Assembly: GCA_903813345.2 (NCBI GenBank)
Contig: CAIIXF020000006.1
Location: 36,306,436 to 36,370,435 of the forward strand
DNA: 64,000 bases
Source: Owenia fusiformis
Taxonomy: Eukaryota; Annelida; Polychaeta; Sabellida; Oweniidae
Reading direction: 5' to 3'
In this document: piece after piece, positions 49,899 to 60,656 of the stretch
Position numbering within the stretch: position 1 is the first letter of the stretch
Layout of the letters: the number at the start of each line of letters is the position of its first letter
Translations under genes and position numbers: made by a program
Notes under the pieces: model-generated
What the model was told of the DNA's origin: nothing
What the model saw: only the letters and a program-made list of their open reading frames with translations
The model's database searches: none

Positions 49899-49915
49899 CA
49901 TTATGTTAGAGTAAT

Positions 49916-50053
49916 GCGGTGGACACATTTACTCGATCTTCAACACCGCGCCTGGCTTATGAGTATTTTGTTCAAAACTGAATGCAATTTTGAACAAAAT
50001 ACTCATCTGCCTTGGTGCCAGTTCTGAAAATCAAAGTAAATATGACCACGGTA
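49916..50053. mobile_element. Foldback MITE, GAGTATTTTGTTC family, copy 2
   Basis: GCGGTGGACACATTTACT at left and its inverse at right; the centre is GAGTATTTTGTTCAAAACTG / CAATTTTGAACAAAATACTC. Confidence 0.78.
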
Positions 50054-51052
50054 TACAGGAATAAGAAACCAACTTGATGGTTGTTAATTGGTTTTGAGTG
50101 GTCCACAAATGAAGGGAGATATTTGAGTATTTCATAAACAATTATCCCAAATTCATTGAGTTTACCCATCTTCGCATGCTCGGTCTTCACTGCGATCGAC
50201 GGGAGCCGAGTGAACGAAGATGGAGTTTACCTTGAATCACATTAAAAGGTGGATGTATGTTGTGCAAGAATTTGTAATGCTGGGAGTTATTTATGAAACA
50301 ATTGTTAATTAATTAAATGGAGAAATAAATTAATATATGATGTACATGTAGTCAATTTTTATTTTAATTCCAACTATGTTGTTGGATCTAATTTGATACA
50401 TAAGGATAATTTGTTGACAATATTCAAACTCCATCTTGGTAATAATTCCATTATCTTATTGTACGGTAGTTAACATCATAATAGGTAAGTTATAAATCGT
50501 TTATGTCACTATTGTGAAACAATATATTCTCGGTTCACAGAGAGCAATGGGCCTCCCAACAAGGTCGAGTCATATATCACTGTCTGAGAACCTCGGGGGA
50601 TATGATGATTAAGTGTTTGCATATATTTTTCCAATAAGACTATATTCTCATATTTCATGAATTAAAAAATTGGTTTCAAGTGCATTTTATCGGGATATAG
50701 AGAACGGCTTCGTCCGTAATCAGTCCGTCTGGAATATAACTCGAATATCAGAAGACGGATTCACTTCATATTTAGTAGAGAGATTATTGGTGAATAGTTT
50801 TGCTAAAAATATTCAAGAGGGTCGCCACTTTAAAAATAACAATAAAGTTGAGTCTGCTGTCATGGGCTTTCTCTTGTAAATCAAAGGTAGAGTTAGCGGC
50901 AGATAGTAAATATTATATTTTGACATACAGATTCTGAACATTTTATTTGTTGGGATATGCTACGCCGTCGAGTTGTCGTTTTGTAGTTATACATCTTCTA
51001 GCTCTGTATTCGTAAGTCTATACAAAGTTAAAACAAGATTTTAGAATAAGAT
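50054..51052. other. Upstream region of the sulfotransferase gene
   Basis: 50683-50985 is related to the GGGATATAG dispersed element of 2.26 and 14.3 kb (ends GGGATATGCTACGCCG). No other feature seen; no promoter motif I can defend. Confidence 0.45.
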
Positions 51053-52225
51053 ATGAAACACAAAGTCAGGTTTTCATTTTATTTTTTCACAGTAAGTCTT
51101 AGTTGGATTTTAGTCATACAACATCGGCGAAACTTGACACAAACAATGTTGGGTTCTAATATGGCACAAACAAAGTACAACGCTACTGGCAAATGGACTC
51201 AAAATACTGAAGATGTAATCAATAAAAAAGTTGGAGCAATATGCCAACCGGTGAGGAACCTCGTGTTTGTTAAGGTAGCAAAGTGTGGAGGGTCAACGTT
51301 GACAAATATTTTCCAACGATATGGCGAAGCACATAATTTAACCTTCCTCCTACCTAAACCCAATACGTCCTCTATAAAACAAGAAGACATTCTTGAACAT
51401 ATTGGTAAGCCTGTCAATATGATTGTACAGCATGCGCAATACAATGAAGAACTTATGAAGAAGCTCATGCCGAATGACACTGTCTACATCGGATTGATAC
51501 GAGAACCACTACGTCACCTGAAATCCTTATATAATTATAAAAAATTGGGAAATATTCCGTCAATGCCCACTTTGGCCGAATTTGAGGAGAATCCGTGGAA
51601 ATACACGCACACGAATCGGATGAAAAGTCTCATGAATAACCAAAGTAGATGGTACGGATTGAAAAATTTTATTAAAGGAAAACTCAATAAAGACGTCAAC
51701 CTGACCGCTAAATTTGTTGAAAAGATTGCCAAACAATTTGATCTAATCCTGGTGACAGATCACATGAAGGAATCTCTAGTACTGCTAAAGGATGTACTCT
51801 GTTGGACATTGGATGATATGTTATTTGTATCTCATAAGGTAGCAAATGAAAATATTGTTAACTTTAATACAGGAGGGCTCCAAGAATCTAACGAACACAC
51901 CCCAAATATGGATATCGCCGTAAAGAATATGCGCCGCTACAGCAGAGTCGACTACGGTATGTTTGACTTCTTCAACTATACACTGTGGGAACGGATCAAA
52001 ACAAAGGGAGATGCATTTCGAAATGACTTAAGACAATTTGAAGATAAACTGCGTTTTCTTCATAGTACCTGTTACTACGCAAAGGAAAGCCTGGCTCTCT
52101 CAGAGGAATACATTGAGAAAGTTGTCCACGAGGATACTTCATCGGCTGACTATAAATGTCATCGTATGCTTCTTCCACCTACACAGTATGGTCATTACAT
52201 CATTCGCCCAAAACAGGACAATTAG
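51053..52225 (+). CDS. Galactose-3-O-sulfotransferase family protein
   Basis: Single-exon, 390-residue type II membrane protein; ATG 51053, with an anchor at about residues 7-22 (FSFYFFTVSLSWILVI). It matches the Gal3ST/cerebroside sulfotransferase family: NLVFVKVAKCGGSTLTNIF (residues 68-86) is the 5'-phosphosulfate-binding loop, VYIGLIREPLRHLKSLYNY (about 144-162) the 3'-phosphate-binding strand and helix. FDLILVTDHMKESLVLLKD and FDFFNYTLWERI are family C-terminal blocks. A normal member would transfer sulfate from PAPS to the 3-OH of galactose on glycolipids or glycoproteins in the Golgi; the acceptor cannot be read from sequence. Several N-x-S/T sites are present. The usual loop sequence K-T-x-K-x-x-S-S-T is K-V-A-K-C-G-G-S-T here. 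The full length and clean frame suggest a functional gene; the lack of introns is notable. Confidence 0.92.
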   Translation: MKHKVRFSFYFFTVSLSWILVIQHRRNLTQTMLGSNMAQTKYNATGKWTQNTEDVINKKVGAICQPVRNLVFVKVAKCGGSTLTNIFQRYGEAHNLTFLLPKPNTSSIKQEDILEHIGKPVNMIVQHAQYNEELMKKLMPNDTVYIGLIREPLRHLKSLYNYKKLGNIPSMPTLAEFEENPWKYTHTNRMKSLMNNQSRWYGLKNFIKGKLNKDVNLTAKFVEKIAKQFDLILVTDHMKESLVLLKDVLCWTLDDMLFVSHKVANENIVNFNTGGLQESNEHTPNMDIAVKNMRRYSRVDYGMFDFFNYTLWERIKTKGDAFRNDLRQFEDKLRFLHSTCYYAKESLALSEEYIEKVVHEDTSSADYKCHRMLLPPTQYGHYIIRPKQDN

Positions 52226-52309
52226 ATACATGGTTACATGCATTCTATTTTCACATTTGACTTGACAGAAGACATTCAACACGCAGAGATGTTACAAATC
52301 AACACTATT

Positions 52310-52405
52310 GTTATAGTCTTTTTGTGGACTGTATTCGGCGTCTGTAACAAATGTCGTCTGTGACAAATGGCAGGTGGTGACATTTTGCATGTTAATGCCT
52401 TGTTA
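52310..52405 (+). repeat. Dispersed 110-bp repeat, sixth copy
   Basis: TATAGTCTTTTTGTGGACTG, then CTGTAACAAATGTCGTCTGT, ACAAATGGCAGGTGGTGACA and GTTAATGCCTTGTTATTC; 85 bases after the sulfotransferase stop, possibly in its 3' UTR. Confidence 0.68.
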
Positions 52406-53330
52406 TTCTTTTATCATATGAACTATTTTGCTTGATGATTGACATACATTACCATAAGTTCAATCTAAATCAATGTAAGACACCAAAACGAATGACTTCG
52501 AACTGTTTTATGTTTTGTGTTTATGTGGCTACGATCTGTTCTATGTTTTTATGTGGCTACGAACTGTTCTATGTGTTTATGTGGGTACGAACTGTTGTAT
52601 GTCTTTATGTTTTTTGCACTGTATAGTGGATTATTTGTGATTAAAAAATTAAAACATTTATTCGAAAAATGGGAGGAAATTTGAATATTTGAAAAATAAA
52701 AAGCTGAGGACTTCATCTTTTTCAAAAATCTCTAAAATAACCCGAGGCCTTTAAGCTTAAAGTACAAAATGGGGGTAAAAATGAATGCATTGTAAAAAAT
52801 CTTAAGCTTTCTTCAAATGAATAGAAATGACAAGGAATGATAATAGCCCAAAATATATTTTAAAATGAAGCAATTTCAGTCAAGGTTGCTCGCTTGTACC
52901 AGTGCTATTACTTACTAGTGCTAAAAATCCATTTGCAACGTCCAGTAGTTAGGATTTCTAACTAAATTTCTAAAATTATAACAATCTGTTTTACGTCCAA
53001 TCGTTTTCATAATCTGAGTCAGAACATATTTCTTAAAGAACTCAACTCATTTTTCTGATCTGTTGTAAGACGCTGTTATACGAGGCATATTAGCCAATTA
53101 CACGTTTTAAAACGCGTGGAAATTTTCGCTGTTTATGATTAGTCATTAAAAGTATACGAACTTGTTGAGACGTTTGCGAGCGCGTTTTGATTGTCCTACC
53201 TTGTTTATAATTAGCGATTTGAATTTTAAAAAAGTGATTGAAAAAATAAGATTACTAGCTATAGCCGGTTCATGTTCATTCAAGCAAAATATTACAATAA
53301 CTATTACATTTTTGAGCAGTTTTGACACCT
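52406..53330. other. Intergenic stretch
   Basis: A short tandem (TGTTCTATGTTTTTATGTGG-like, 52500-52620) then AT-rich sequence. No gene seen. Confidence 0.45.
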
Positions 53331-53640
53331 AGGCAGGGTAGCCTCGTGGCTTAGAGAGACTACTTTGTGGGTTGAACGTCCGATGGGATACGGAGGTCCC
53401 GCGTTCGAGCCCCAGGTACGGAGTTTTTGATCATTGCACTACGGACACCCGGTCCGAAGGTCCAACCGTATACTGGCCCTTGGCATGGGTTGGTTCTCTG
53501 GCCGCTCTTGCCGGAGACAGATTGTGAGACTGTGGTTGGTTCCTCCACTAACGTGCATTAGTAGACCCCGGGAGTCATACAGTATGGTAGCGGGCCCCCA
53601 CCAAGGGCAGTAGTGGAACGACGCGATTCGGTCCCAGTAT
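53331..53640 (+). mobile_element. Probable tRNA-derived SINE
   Basis: The 5' part has an RNA polymerase III type 2 promoter: A box TGGCTTAGAGAG (53349-53360) and B box GTTCGAGCCCC (53403-53413), spaced as in a tRNA gene. It lacks a foldable complete tRNA and continues as a GC-rich body of over 200 bp, unlike its AT-rich surroundings. The 3' end is not clear. Confidence 0.65.
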
Positions 53641-53759
53641 GGTTGCCTTGCAACTGAAGAGACTCGAGGAAATCATGCCATTCGCAGTGACCCAGAAAAG
53701 ACTTTTGCTGTTTGATACACACAGTCAATTTTTATTTAATTTATTCATTGAAAACAAAA

Positions 53760-53830
53760 TGAACACACTTATCATGCAAAACATCACCACTTGCCATTTG
53801 TTACAGACGTTCAAAATAGTATGAGTCTCA
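53760..53830 (-). repeat. Dispersed 110-bp repeat, seventh copy (partial)
   Basis: ATCACCACTTGCCATTTGTT and ACAGACGTTC are the reverse complement of the family core. Confidence 0.55.
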
Positions 53831-54465
53831 CACAATGCGTAAACCTGTACGTAAAACAGTAACACTAGTAAAAAACTTATACTTGAGTAGTATTGCGAGG
53901 TTTTTATATTTTATTTCATCTGCATTCAAAAGTATTGTTTCCAATTTTATGTACTTCTTTACACTGTATCACCATCTATTTATTACGATTTATTAGAATT
54001 TACAGAGCACGGATAATTCGTTGGAATGTGCTAAAGAGTGATATAAATAAATTTTGAAATAAAGATGGCAGGCCAATCTATCTTAGTATAGAGAAAGGTT
54101 AATTAGGATTCTACCGCTGCTGCCATCTTTGTATCGGTCCAAAACCTATATTCGTTGGTCTCTGGAATGAATTTTTTCAGTACAAGTTTTTATTTAAAGA
54201 ACGCAAAATCAACACAAAATAATAATGTCAAATGGTAGTTTTGACATATTCACAAAAAAGAAATAAAAAAACAAAAACTTGGCTGGAAGATGAGTGTAAG
54301 ACAACTGATGATGGCGAAAGATTAAATTTTGTTGATGATAAGGAGGTAGGCCTAACGGTCGAAGAGCGAGCTTTTTGAAAATGGAACACAAAATATTTTT
54401 GGGAATTTATTTTGGCGTCCCGTTTTTTTGGTTACCCAATTGTCAATATTAAGGGACCCTTCACA

Positions 54466-55220
54466 ATTCAAAACCCGGAATACCCCCTCCAGTAAAACCC
54501 TGAATACCCCTTACAGTAAAACCCTGAATACTCCCTACAGTAAAACCCTGAATACTCCCTATAGTAAAACTATGAATACCCCCTACACTAAAACCCTTAA
54601 TACTCCCTACAGTAAAATCCTGAATACCCCTATAGTAAAACCCTGAATACTCCCTACAGTAAAACCCTGAATACTCCCTATAGTAAAACTATGAATACCC
54701 CCTACACTAAAACCCTGAATACTCCCTACAGTAAAACCCTGAATACTCCCTATAGATAAAACCCTGAATACTCCCTACAGTAAAACCCTGAATACCCCCT
54801 ACAGTAAAACCATGAATACTCCCTACAGTAAAACCCTGAATACCCCCTACAGTAAAACCCTGAATACTCCCTACAGTAAAACCTTGAATACCCCCTACAG
54901 TAAAACCCTGAATACTCCCTACAGTAAAACCCTGAATACCCCCTACAGTAAAACCATGAATACTCCCTACAGTAAAACCATGAATACTCCCTACAGTAAA
55001 ACCCTGAATACTCCCTACAGTAAAACCCTGAATACTCCCTACAGTAAAACCATGAATACTCCCTACAGTAAAACCCTGAATACTCCCTATAGTAAAACCC
55101 TGAATACCCCCTACAGTAAAACCATGAATACTCCCTACAGTAAAACCATGAATACTCCCTACACTAAAACCCTGAATACTCCCTACAGTAAAACCCTGAA
55201 TACCCCCTACAGTAAAACCT
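54466..55220. repeat. 24-bp minisatellite, about 31 copies
   Basis: Unit CCTGAATACTCCCTACAGTA followed by AAAC, with C/T variation (ACTCCC/ACCCCC) and CCATGAAT variants. One + frame is open over long stretches as NTPYSKTL repeats because 24 is a multiple of three. I do not regard it as a gene. Confidence 0.95.
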
Positions 55221-56145
55221 GTAAAATCTTAACATGACTGGGACTCACAAAGTGTTCAGATTAGCAGGTGTTCACATTTCAAGGTTTTATAAACATGCGA
55301 GTCAATGGGGGAAAACAAAGATGGGACAGAGAAAAAGTATTCACATTGAGAGGTGTTCGGATAAGAGAAATGTTTCACTGTACATACATTGGAAAAACAG
55401 CCAAGTTAGCCAGTTATCTGAGGTATCATTCAATGAATTGAAACATATTTACAAAACAATCATGCCACTTGATAACAGAATCTTTTTAATTCATTTCTCT
55501 GAAACCTAAGTGAAAAACACATATAGTATTTCGTATCAATATCGTTTATTCAAATATGTCAAAAAAGAAATGTGTTCCAAGGTGAGTATTGAACAGGTAG
55601 AAAGAATATAATTTTTCCATTTGACCTATAGAGTCTTAGTACATAAGAGGTGCTAACATAGCCGTCCTCCAATCACAGGGCTTCAAAATCCAGAATGTAT
55701 TCTTTCTTTTTACCCCCTGCAATAAGGAGTGCTGAGCATTTCCCCGATTAGGAACTCGCAATCTGATTGGCTGTCGACACTGTGACAGAAATCATGTATA
55801 CAGTATAAGTCATTGCACATTATTAGATCGCGTGATTCAGTTTAATCGGGTTATAGCAGGGGGAAGAAGGAGGTACGGATTCTGGATACCTGCTTAAGAG
55901 GATGTAACATAGCTTGAAATAGATTTTTAGGCAATGATTTTTAACGATACTTACAGACTTAGTCAGTGTGTCCTGCACAATTATTTATTAATACGCTATT
56001 TTACTATTTTAATCAATTAAATAATATATGTTTAAATATAAAATATATCCATCAGTCAGTCTATAGTCAAATTTGATTGGCTCAGGTTTGAAAAAGTTAT
56101 TCAAATATTTCCACCGTCTGGGTTGGTTAAGATCAGTGCTGCCAC
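55221..56145. other. 3' flank of the vWA/chitin-binding gene
   Basis: AT-rich, no gene. TTTATT at 55984-55989 (AATAAA on -) is a possible polyadenylation signal for the gene ending at 56146. Confidence 0.4.
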
Positions 56146-59100
56146 CTATGGCCAGTTACATGTGAGTATGCTTTGGTCCCACTCCAAGCCAGGGGGGCAT
56201 GGCATCACGAATGAACCTCCCCATTCATCACACTGACAGAAATGGTACGCATCAGGGCCAGGGAAATAAAAGTTGCCTTTGTCTATGTTATCCTGTGTGC
56301 AAGGGTTCGGGTCGCAGGTCCCAGGGACTTTTTCTGGTGGTTTGTTGGGGTCTTCAATGCACGTCTTCTTTGCTTGGTCCCATAATTTCCATTCACCGCA
56401 AGGGATGATCCAACTAAAACGACAATCACCGATTTAGTGACATATTGAAGATTCAAATGTTATTCCAGTTATGACCACATCAAGGTCAGGCCCAAAATAA
56501 ACTTTTGTCAAGGGGGTTCACTTTTCAAAAAATTCCAATGGGGTTCACATTTGACAATTTGGCCTGAAATCACTTGTGCTAAAAATGGTGAAAAACTGCA
56601 TGATTTTTAAAGATTTTTTAACCAAAGTCCAGACCCCCGAACCCCCCTGTCTACGGGTCTGGAGAAACAGTTTGTTTTTCCATTATGATGGAAATTATAT
56701 ATCCTTTAATCTTATTCCGTAAATATGGGTTGCCCTTTTTCATTCTATTTCTAATCATAGTATTTGTATTTCATGAGCTATGACTTGTTATTGCAATTGC
56801 ATGTTATGAGATGGTGAAATGTGTGTAATACAACCTTAAGTCAACCTTAATCCTACCATTACTTTTAACAAACAAACAAACAAACAAACAAACAAAAAAG
56901 AAACCTACCCATTTCCACACTCATCACACTTGATATATTTGCTGTTATCCTCCGGATGTTCATGAAATATTTCTCCATTTTCTACACCATCAAGAGAACA
57001 CACTGCCATAGCAGAGGCTGGGATCACTCCAGGTACAAGGGATCTGCCATTCTTTGGTGTATTAACACAGACCTAATCAGAGATGTATAAGTATATTGTA
57101 TATGTTTCTACATTTTCAAAATTGATATTGAAAAATCCCTCCTAAAATATTCACATGGATCCCTGTGATCCCTGTATTTTATTCTTTGGCAGTTTTTAAT
57201 TTTTCAAAAATCATTAAAATTTAATATTAATGTTACATTTATTTAACCTATCAATAAAAATAATGTTACATTTATTTAACCTATCAATAAAATGATAATC
57301 AAACATGTGTAATTTATACCATAACTGACTGATCCCAAAATTGGTTTTCTGGGCAATCCTTCTCAAACTGTTGGCCGTGTGCGTCACACTGTATGAACTT
57401 GGTGGGGTCAATATGGGGGTGGTAGAAGATATTGTGCTCCATGGCTGTCTGAGTACAGGGGTTACACTGGCGAACCTTTGGGATTTCTGGAATATAATAG
57501 GTATAGCAAGGTTACCATAGTAACCAATGAACATGAAGTCATTTGTTGATTTAACTGTGAAAGTTTAACTGTGACCAAGTAATACTGATTTATAAATGTT
57601 TTGAAGCAAAATTATCTGTACTTATTTCACACTCTGTTTTATAGCTTATATGCAAGAACACATCGTACTCCTGCAGCTCGCTTCTTTTTTGGCTTGTTAG
57701 TCAATGACCCGGGAATTTAACTATACACCAGGTAGTAATTTCAGCATCTTTAGAATAGCACAAACTTGAAAGTGGTTTCATTTTGACTTGCCCTTCTGAA
57801 ACCCTTGTTACTAGTACGTCTAATGTTTGTCAAGCAAATCATAATGGTGCATAACAATCTAAACTTTATACAGGGTCTTTAAAGATCATTGTCAACCACC
57901 AACCTTTGCAGACATCACGTTGGATAGAGTAAACAACATCAGCAACTTCATCAAATGAGAACAGATGAGATGTATGGGTGCAATCTGGGTTGGATGCTAT
58001 CTGTGTTAGCTCTTCCTCATTCACTTCTGCAAAATACAACATGATACTGTTTAATTTTTGGGTTTGAGGCTATCTGGGTGCAATCTGGGTTGGATGCTAT
58101 CTGTGTTAGCTCTTCCTCATTCACTTCTGCAAAATACAACATGATACTGTTTAATGTTTGGGTTTGAGGCGATCTGGGTGCAATCTGGGTTGGATGCTAT
58201 CTGTGTTACCTCTTCCTCATTCACTTCTGCAAAATACAACATGATACTGTTTAATTTTTGGGTTTGAGGCTATCTGGGTGCAATCTGGGTTGGATGCTAT
58301 CTGTGTTAGCTCTTCCTCATTCACTTCTGCAAAATACAACATGATACTGTTTAATTTTGGGTTTGAGGCTATCTGGGTGCAATCTGGGTTGGATGCTATC
58401 TGTGTTAGCTCTTCCTCATTCACTTCTGCAAAATACAACATGATACTGTTTAATTTTTGGGTTTGAGGCTATCTGGGTGCAATCTGGGTTGGATGCTATC
58501 TGTGTTAGCTCTTCCTCATTCACTTCTGCAAAATACAACATGATACTGTTTAATTTTTGGGTTTGAGGCTATCTGGGTGCAATCTGGGTTGGATGCTATC
58601 TGTGTTAGCTCTTCCTCATTCACTTCTGCAAAATACAACATGATACTGTTTAATTTTTGGGTTTGAGGCTATCTGGGTGCAATCTGGGTTGGATGCTATC
58701 TGTGTTAGCTCTTCCTCATTCACTTCTGCAAAATACAACATGATACTGTTTAATTTTTGGGTTTGAGGCTATCTGGGTGCAATCTGGGTTGGATGCTATC
58801 TGTGTTAGCTCTTCCTCATTCACTTCTGCAAAATACAACATGATACTGTTTAATTTTTGGGTTTGAGGCTATCTGGGTGCAATCTGGGTTGGATGCTATC
58901 TGTGTTAGCTCTTCCTCATTCACTTCTGCAAAATACAACATGATACTGTTTAATTTTTGGGTTTGAGGCTATCTTGGTGCAATCTGGGTTGGATGCTATC
59001 TGTGTTAGCTCTTCCTCATTCACTTCTGCAAAATACAACATGATACTGTTTAATTTTTGGGTTTGAGGCTATCTGGGTGCAATCTGGGTTGGATGCTATC

Positions 59101-60656
59101 TGTGTTAGCTCTTCCTCATTTACTTCTGCAAAATACAACAAGATACTGTTTAATGTTTGGGTTTGAGGCTATCTGGGTGCAATCTGGGTTGGATGCTATC
59201 TGTGTTACCTCTTCTTTATTTACTTCTGCAAAATACAACATGATACTGTTTAATGTAGGGAAGCTCTTCCTCGTCATTTCTGCAAAATACAACATATTAC
59301 TGTTTAATGTTTGGGTTTGAGGCTATCTGGGGCAATCTGGGTTGGATGCTATCTGTGTTAGCTCTTCCTCATTTACTTCTGCAAAATACAACATGATACT
59401 GTTTAATGTTTGGGTTTGAGGCTATCTGGGTGCAATCTAGGTTGGATGCTATCTGTGTTAGCTCTTCCTCATTTTCTTCTGCAAAAAACAGCATGATACT
59501 GTTTAATGTAGGCAAGCTCTTCCTCGTTCATTTCTGCGAAATACAACAGATTACTGTTAAATGTTTGGGTTTGAGACTATCTGGGTGCAATCTGGGTTTG
59601 AGGCTATCTAAGCAAGCTTTTCCTCATTGACTTCTGCAAAATACAACATGTCTACAAAATACAACATGTTACTTGTAAATGTTTGGGTTTGTATGAATGT
59701 ATGTATCTGGGTACAATCTTAGGTTGAAAGGATATCTAGTTGAGCTCTTTCTCATTTATTACACTACAATAGAGACTAAGTGTATTGAATCTTAATACTC
59801 GACTGATGTCTTCTAATTCGAGATTTAACACATGTTCTCACGAAAAGGTACTGATTACAAAACTACCTGATCCAATTCCAATGGCGTAAATTCTGATATC
59901 AAAACTTTTGGCCAATCTTGCTGCAGCCACGGTTCCATGATAGTCTTGCGATTTCCCATCAGTGAGAACGATAGCGACTCTTGGACGATTCTCCGATTTA
60001 GGACGTGCCCCATGGCTCTCCGTAAAACTATCCTGGTACATAATGGTCAAGGCTGCTCCAGTGTTTGTGTGCCCTCCCTCCTCATAAGTAACCTTCAAAT
60101 GACACATTGATAGAATAAAATTATGAAATCCATTAAACACTTCTAATGTGTGAATATTCCATAGTGGCCATGCACTTAGTTACAACATATAAAGGTTCCA
60201 CCAATGTCTACACTGATCAAGCAGATGTCAGTCGTATTTGTATTCCCTAAAAATTGTGTATAAATGTATAGTTTGAATAATTTCAAAATCTGCTTTGTCA
60301 TACTTTCCAAAGAGTTCAGTGTGACAGCAAACAAAACTCATTGACAGAACAACCAAACATACAAACCAAACAAACAAACCAAACAAACAACCAAACCAAA
60401 CCAAACAAACAAACCAAACAAACCTGGTTTATAGCAGAAATGAGGCTATATTTATCAAGATGAGTATTCAATTGGAATTCCTCTGTCGCATGGTTACTGA
60501 AATGGATCAAGCCAACACGATTCTTCTCTGGACCAATTTCGAAGGCTTCAACGACCTTTCTGGTGAACTCCCTGATCTTCTCAAAGTTGTTGCTCTTAAT
60601 GCTGCCAGAGGCATCGAGAATGAATACAAGGTCCACCCCAGCGAGTTTGTCACATA
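56146..60656 (-). CDS. vWA domain plus three chitin-binding type 2 domains, secreted matrix protein (5' end outside window)
   Basis: Six exons in transcript order: 60656-60424, 60092-59867, 58026-57904, 57486-57320, 57072-56909 and 56413-56146 (stop TAG). All are GT-AG and in phase; the first exon seen enters at phase 1, so upstream exons, presumably including a signal peptide, lie beyond the visible part. The vWA domain is complete: VDLVFILDASGSIKS (MIDAS D-x-S-x-S), HTNTGAAL and VAIVLTDGKS supply the metal-binding residues. Three Cys-rich CBM14/peritrophin-A repeats follow (CNPCTQTAMEHN..., CSLDGVENGE..., CDPNPCTQDNID...), with the usual aromatic and W/Y-x-C spacing. The order vWA then CBM14 is that of Pif-type matrix proteins of mollusc shells. 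Predicted to be extracellular and to bind chitin or related polysaccharide, with vWA for protein contact. The intron before exon 58026-57904 is filled by a ~100-bp array copying that exon's acceptor. Confidence 0.92.
56487..56661. mobile_element. MITE of the CAGGCCCGTAGCC family, copy 6 (diverged)
   Basis: CAGGCCC at left and CTACGGGTCTG at right with the family interior (AAAACTGCATGATTTT). Target duplication no longer clear. In the last intron of the vWA gene. Confidence 0.7.
56866..56896. repeat. (AAAC)n microsatellite
   Basis: Seven or so AAAC units ending just before the exon border at 56909 (its donor side on the - strand). Confidence 0.9.
57968..59640 (-). repeat. 100-bp array made from a splice acceptor and the start of an exon
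   Basis: The true exon start (TTTTGCAG|AAGTGAATGAGG, exon 58026-57904) and 58 bases of its coding sequence form the first unit. GCAATCTGGGTTGGATGCTA recurs at a 100-bp spacing: 57980, 58080, 58180, 58280, then 99, then 100 again up to 59179, and finally three degenerate units to about 59640. Each unit contains the same acceptor and EVNEEELTQIASNPDCT coding, fused to a second partial copy (QIASNPK). Confidence 0.95.
60344..60423 (-). repeat. (GTTT/GTTTG)n microsatellite at a splice donor
   Basis: On the - strand the donor of the first vWA exon reads CAG|GTTTGTTTGG and runs straight into a CAAAC/AAAC-type microsatellite of about 80 bp, so the donor's +3 to +6 bases are themselves part of the repeat. 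Confidence 0.85.

Noticed and set aside
53331-53413. A tRNA gene
   Set aside because: A and B boxes are present, but I cannot fold a full cloverleaf with an acceptor stem, and homology-like GC-rich sequence continues well past it; a SINE fits better.
54466-55220. Regular repeats resembling a CRISPR array
   Set aside because: The units are contiguous with no unique spacers, and the genome is clearly eukaryotic.
54428-55237. Long open frames encoding NTPYSKTL repeats
   Set aside because: By-product of the 24-bp minisatellite: the period is a multiple of three and lacks stops. No start context, signal or flanking coding sequence.
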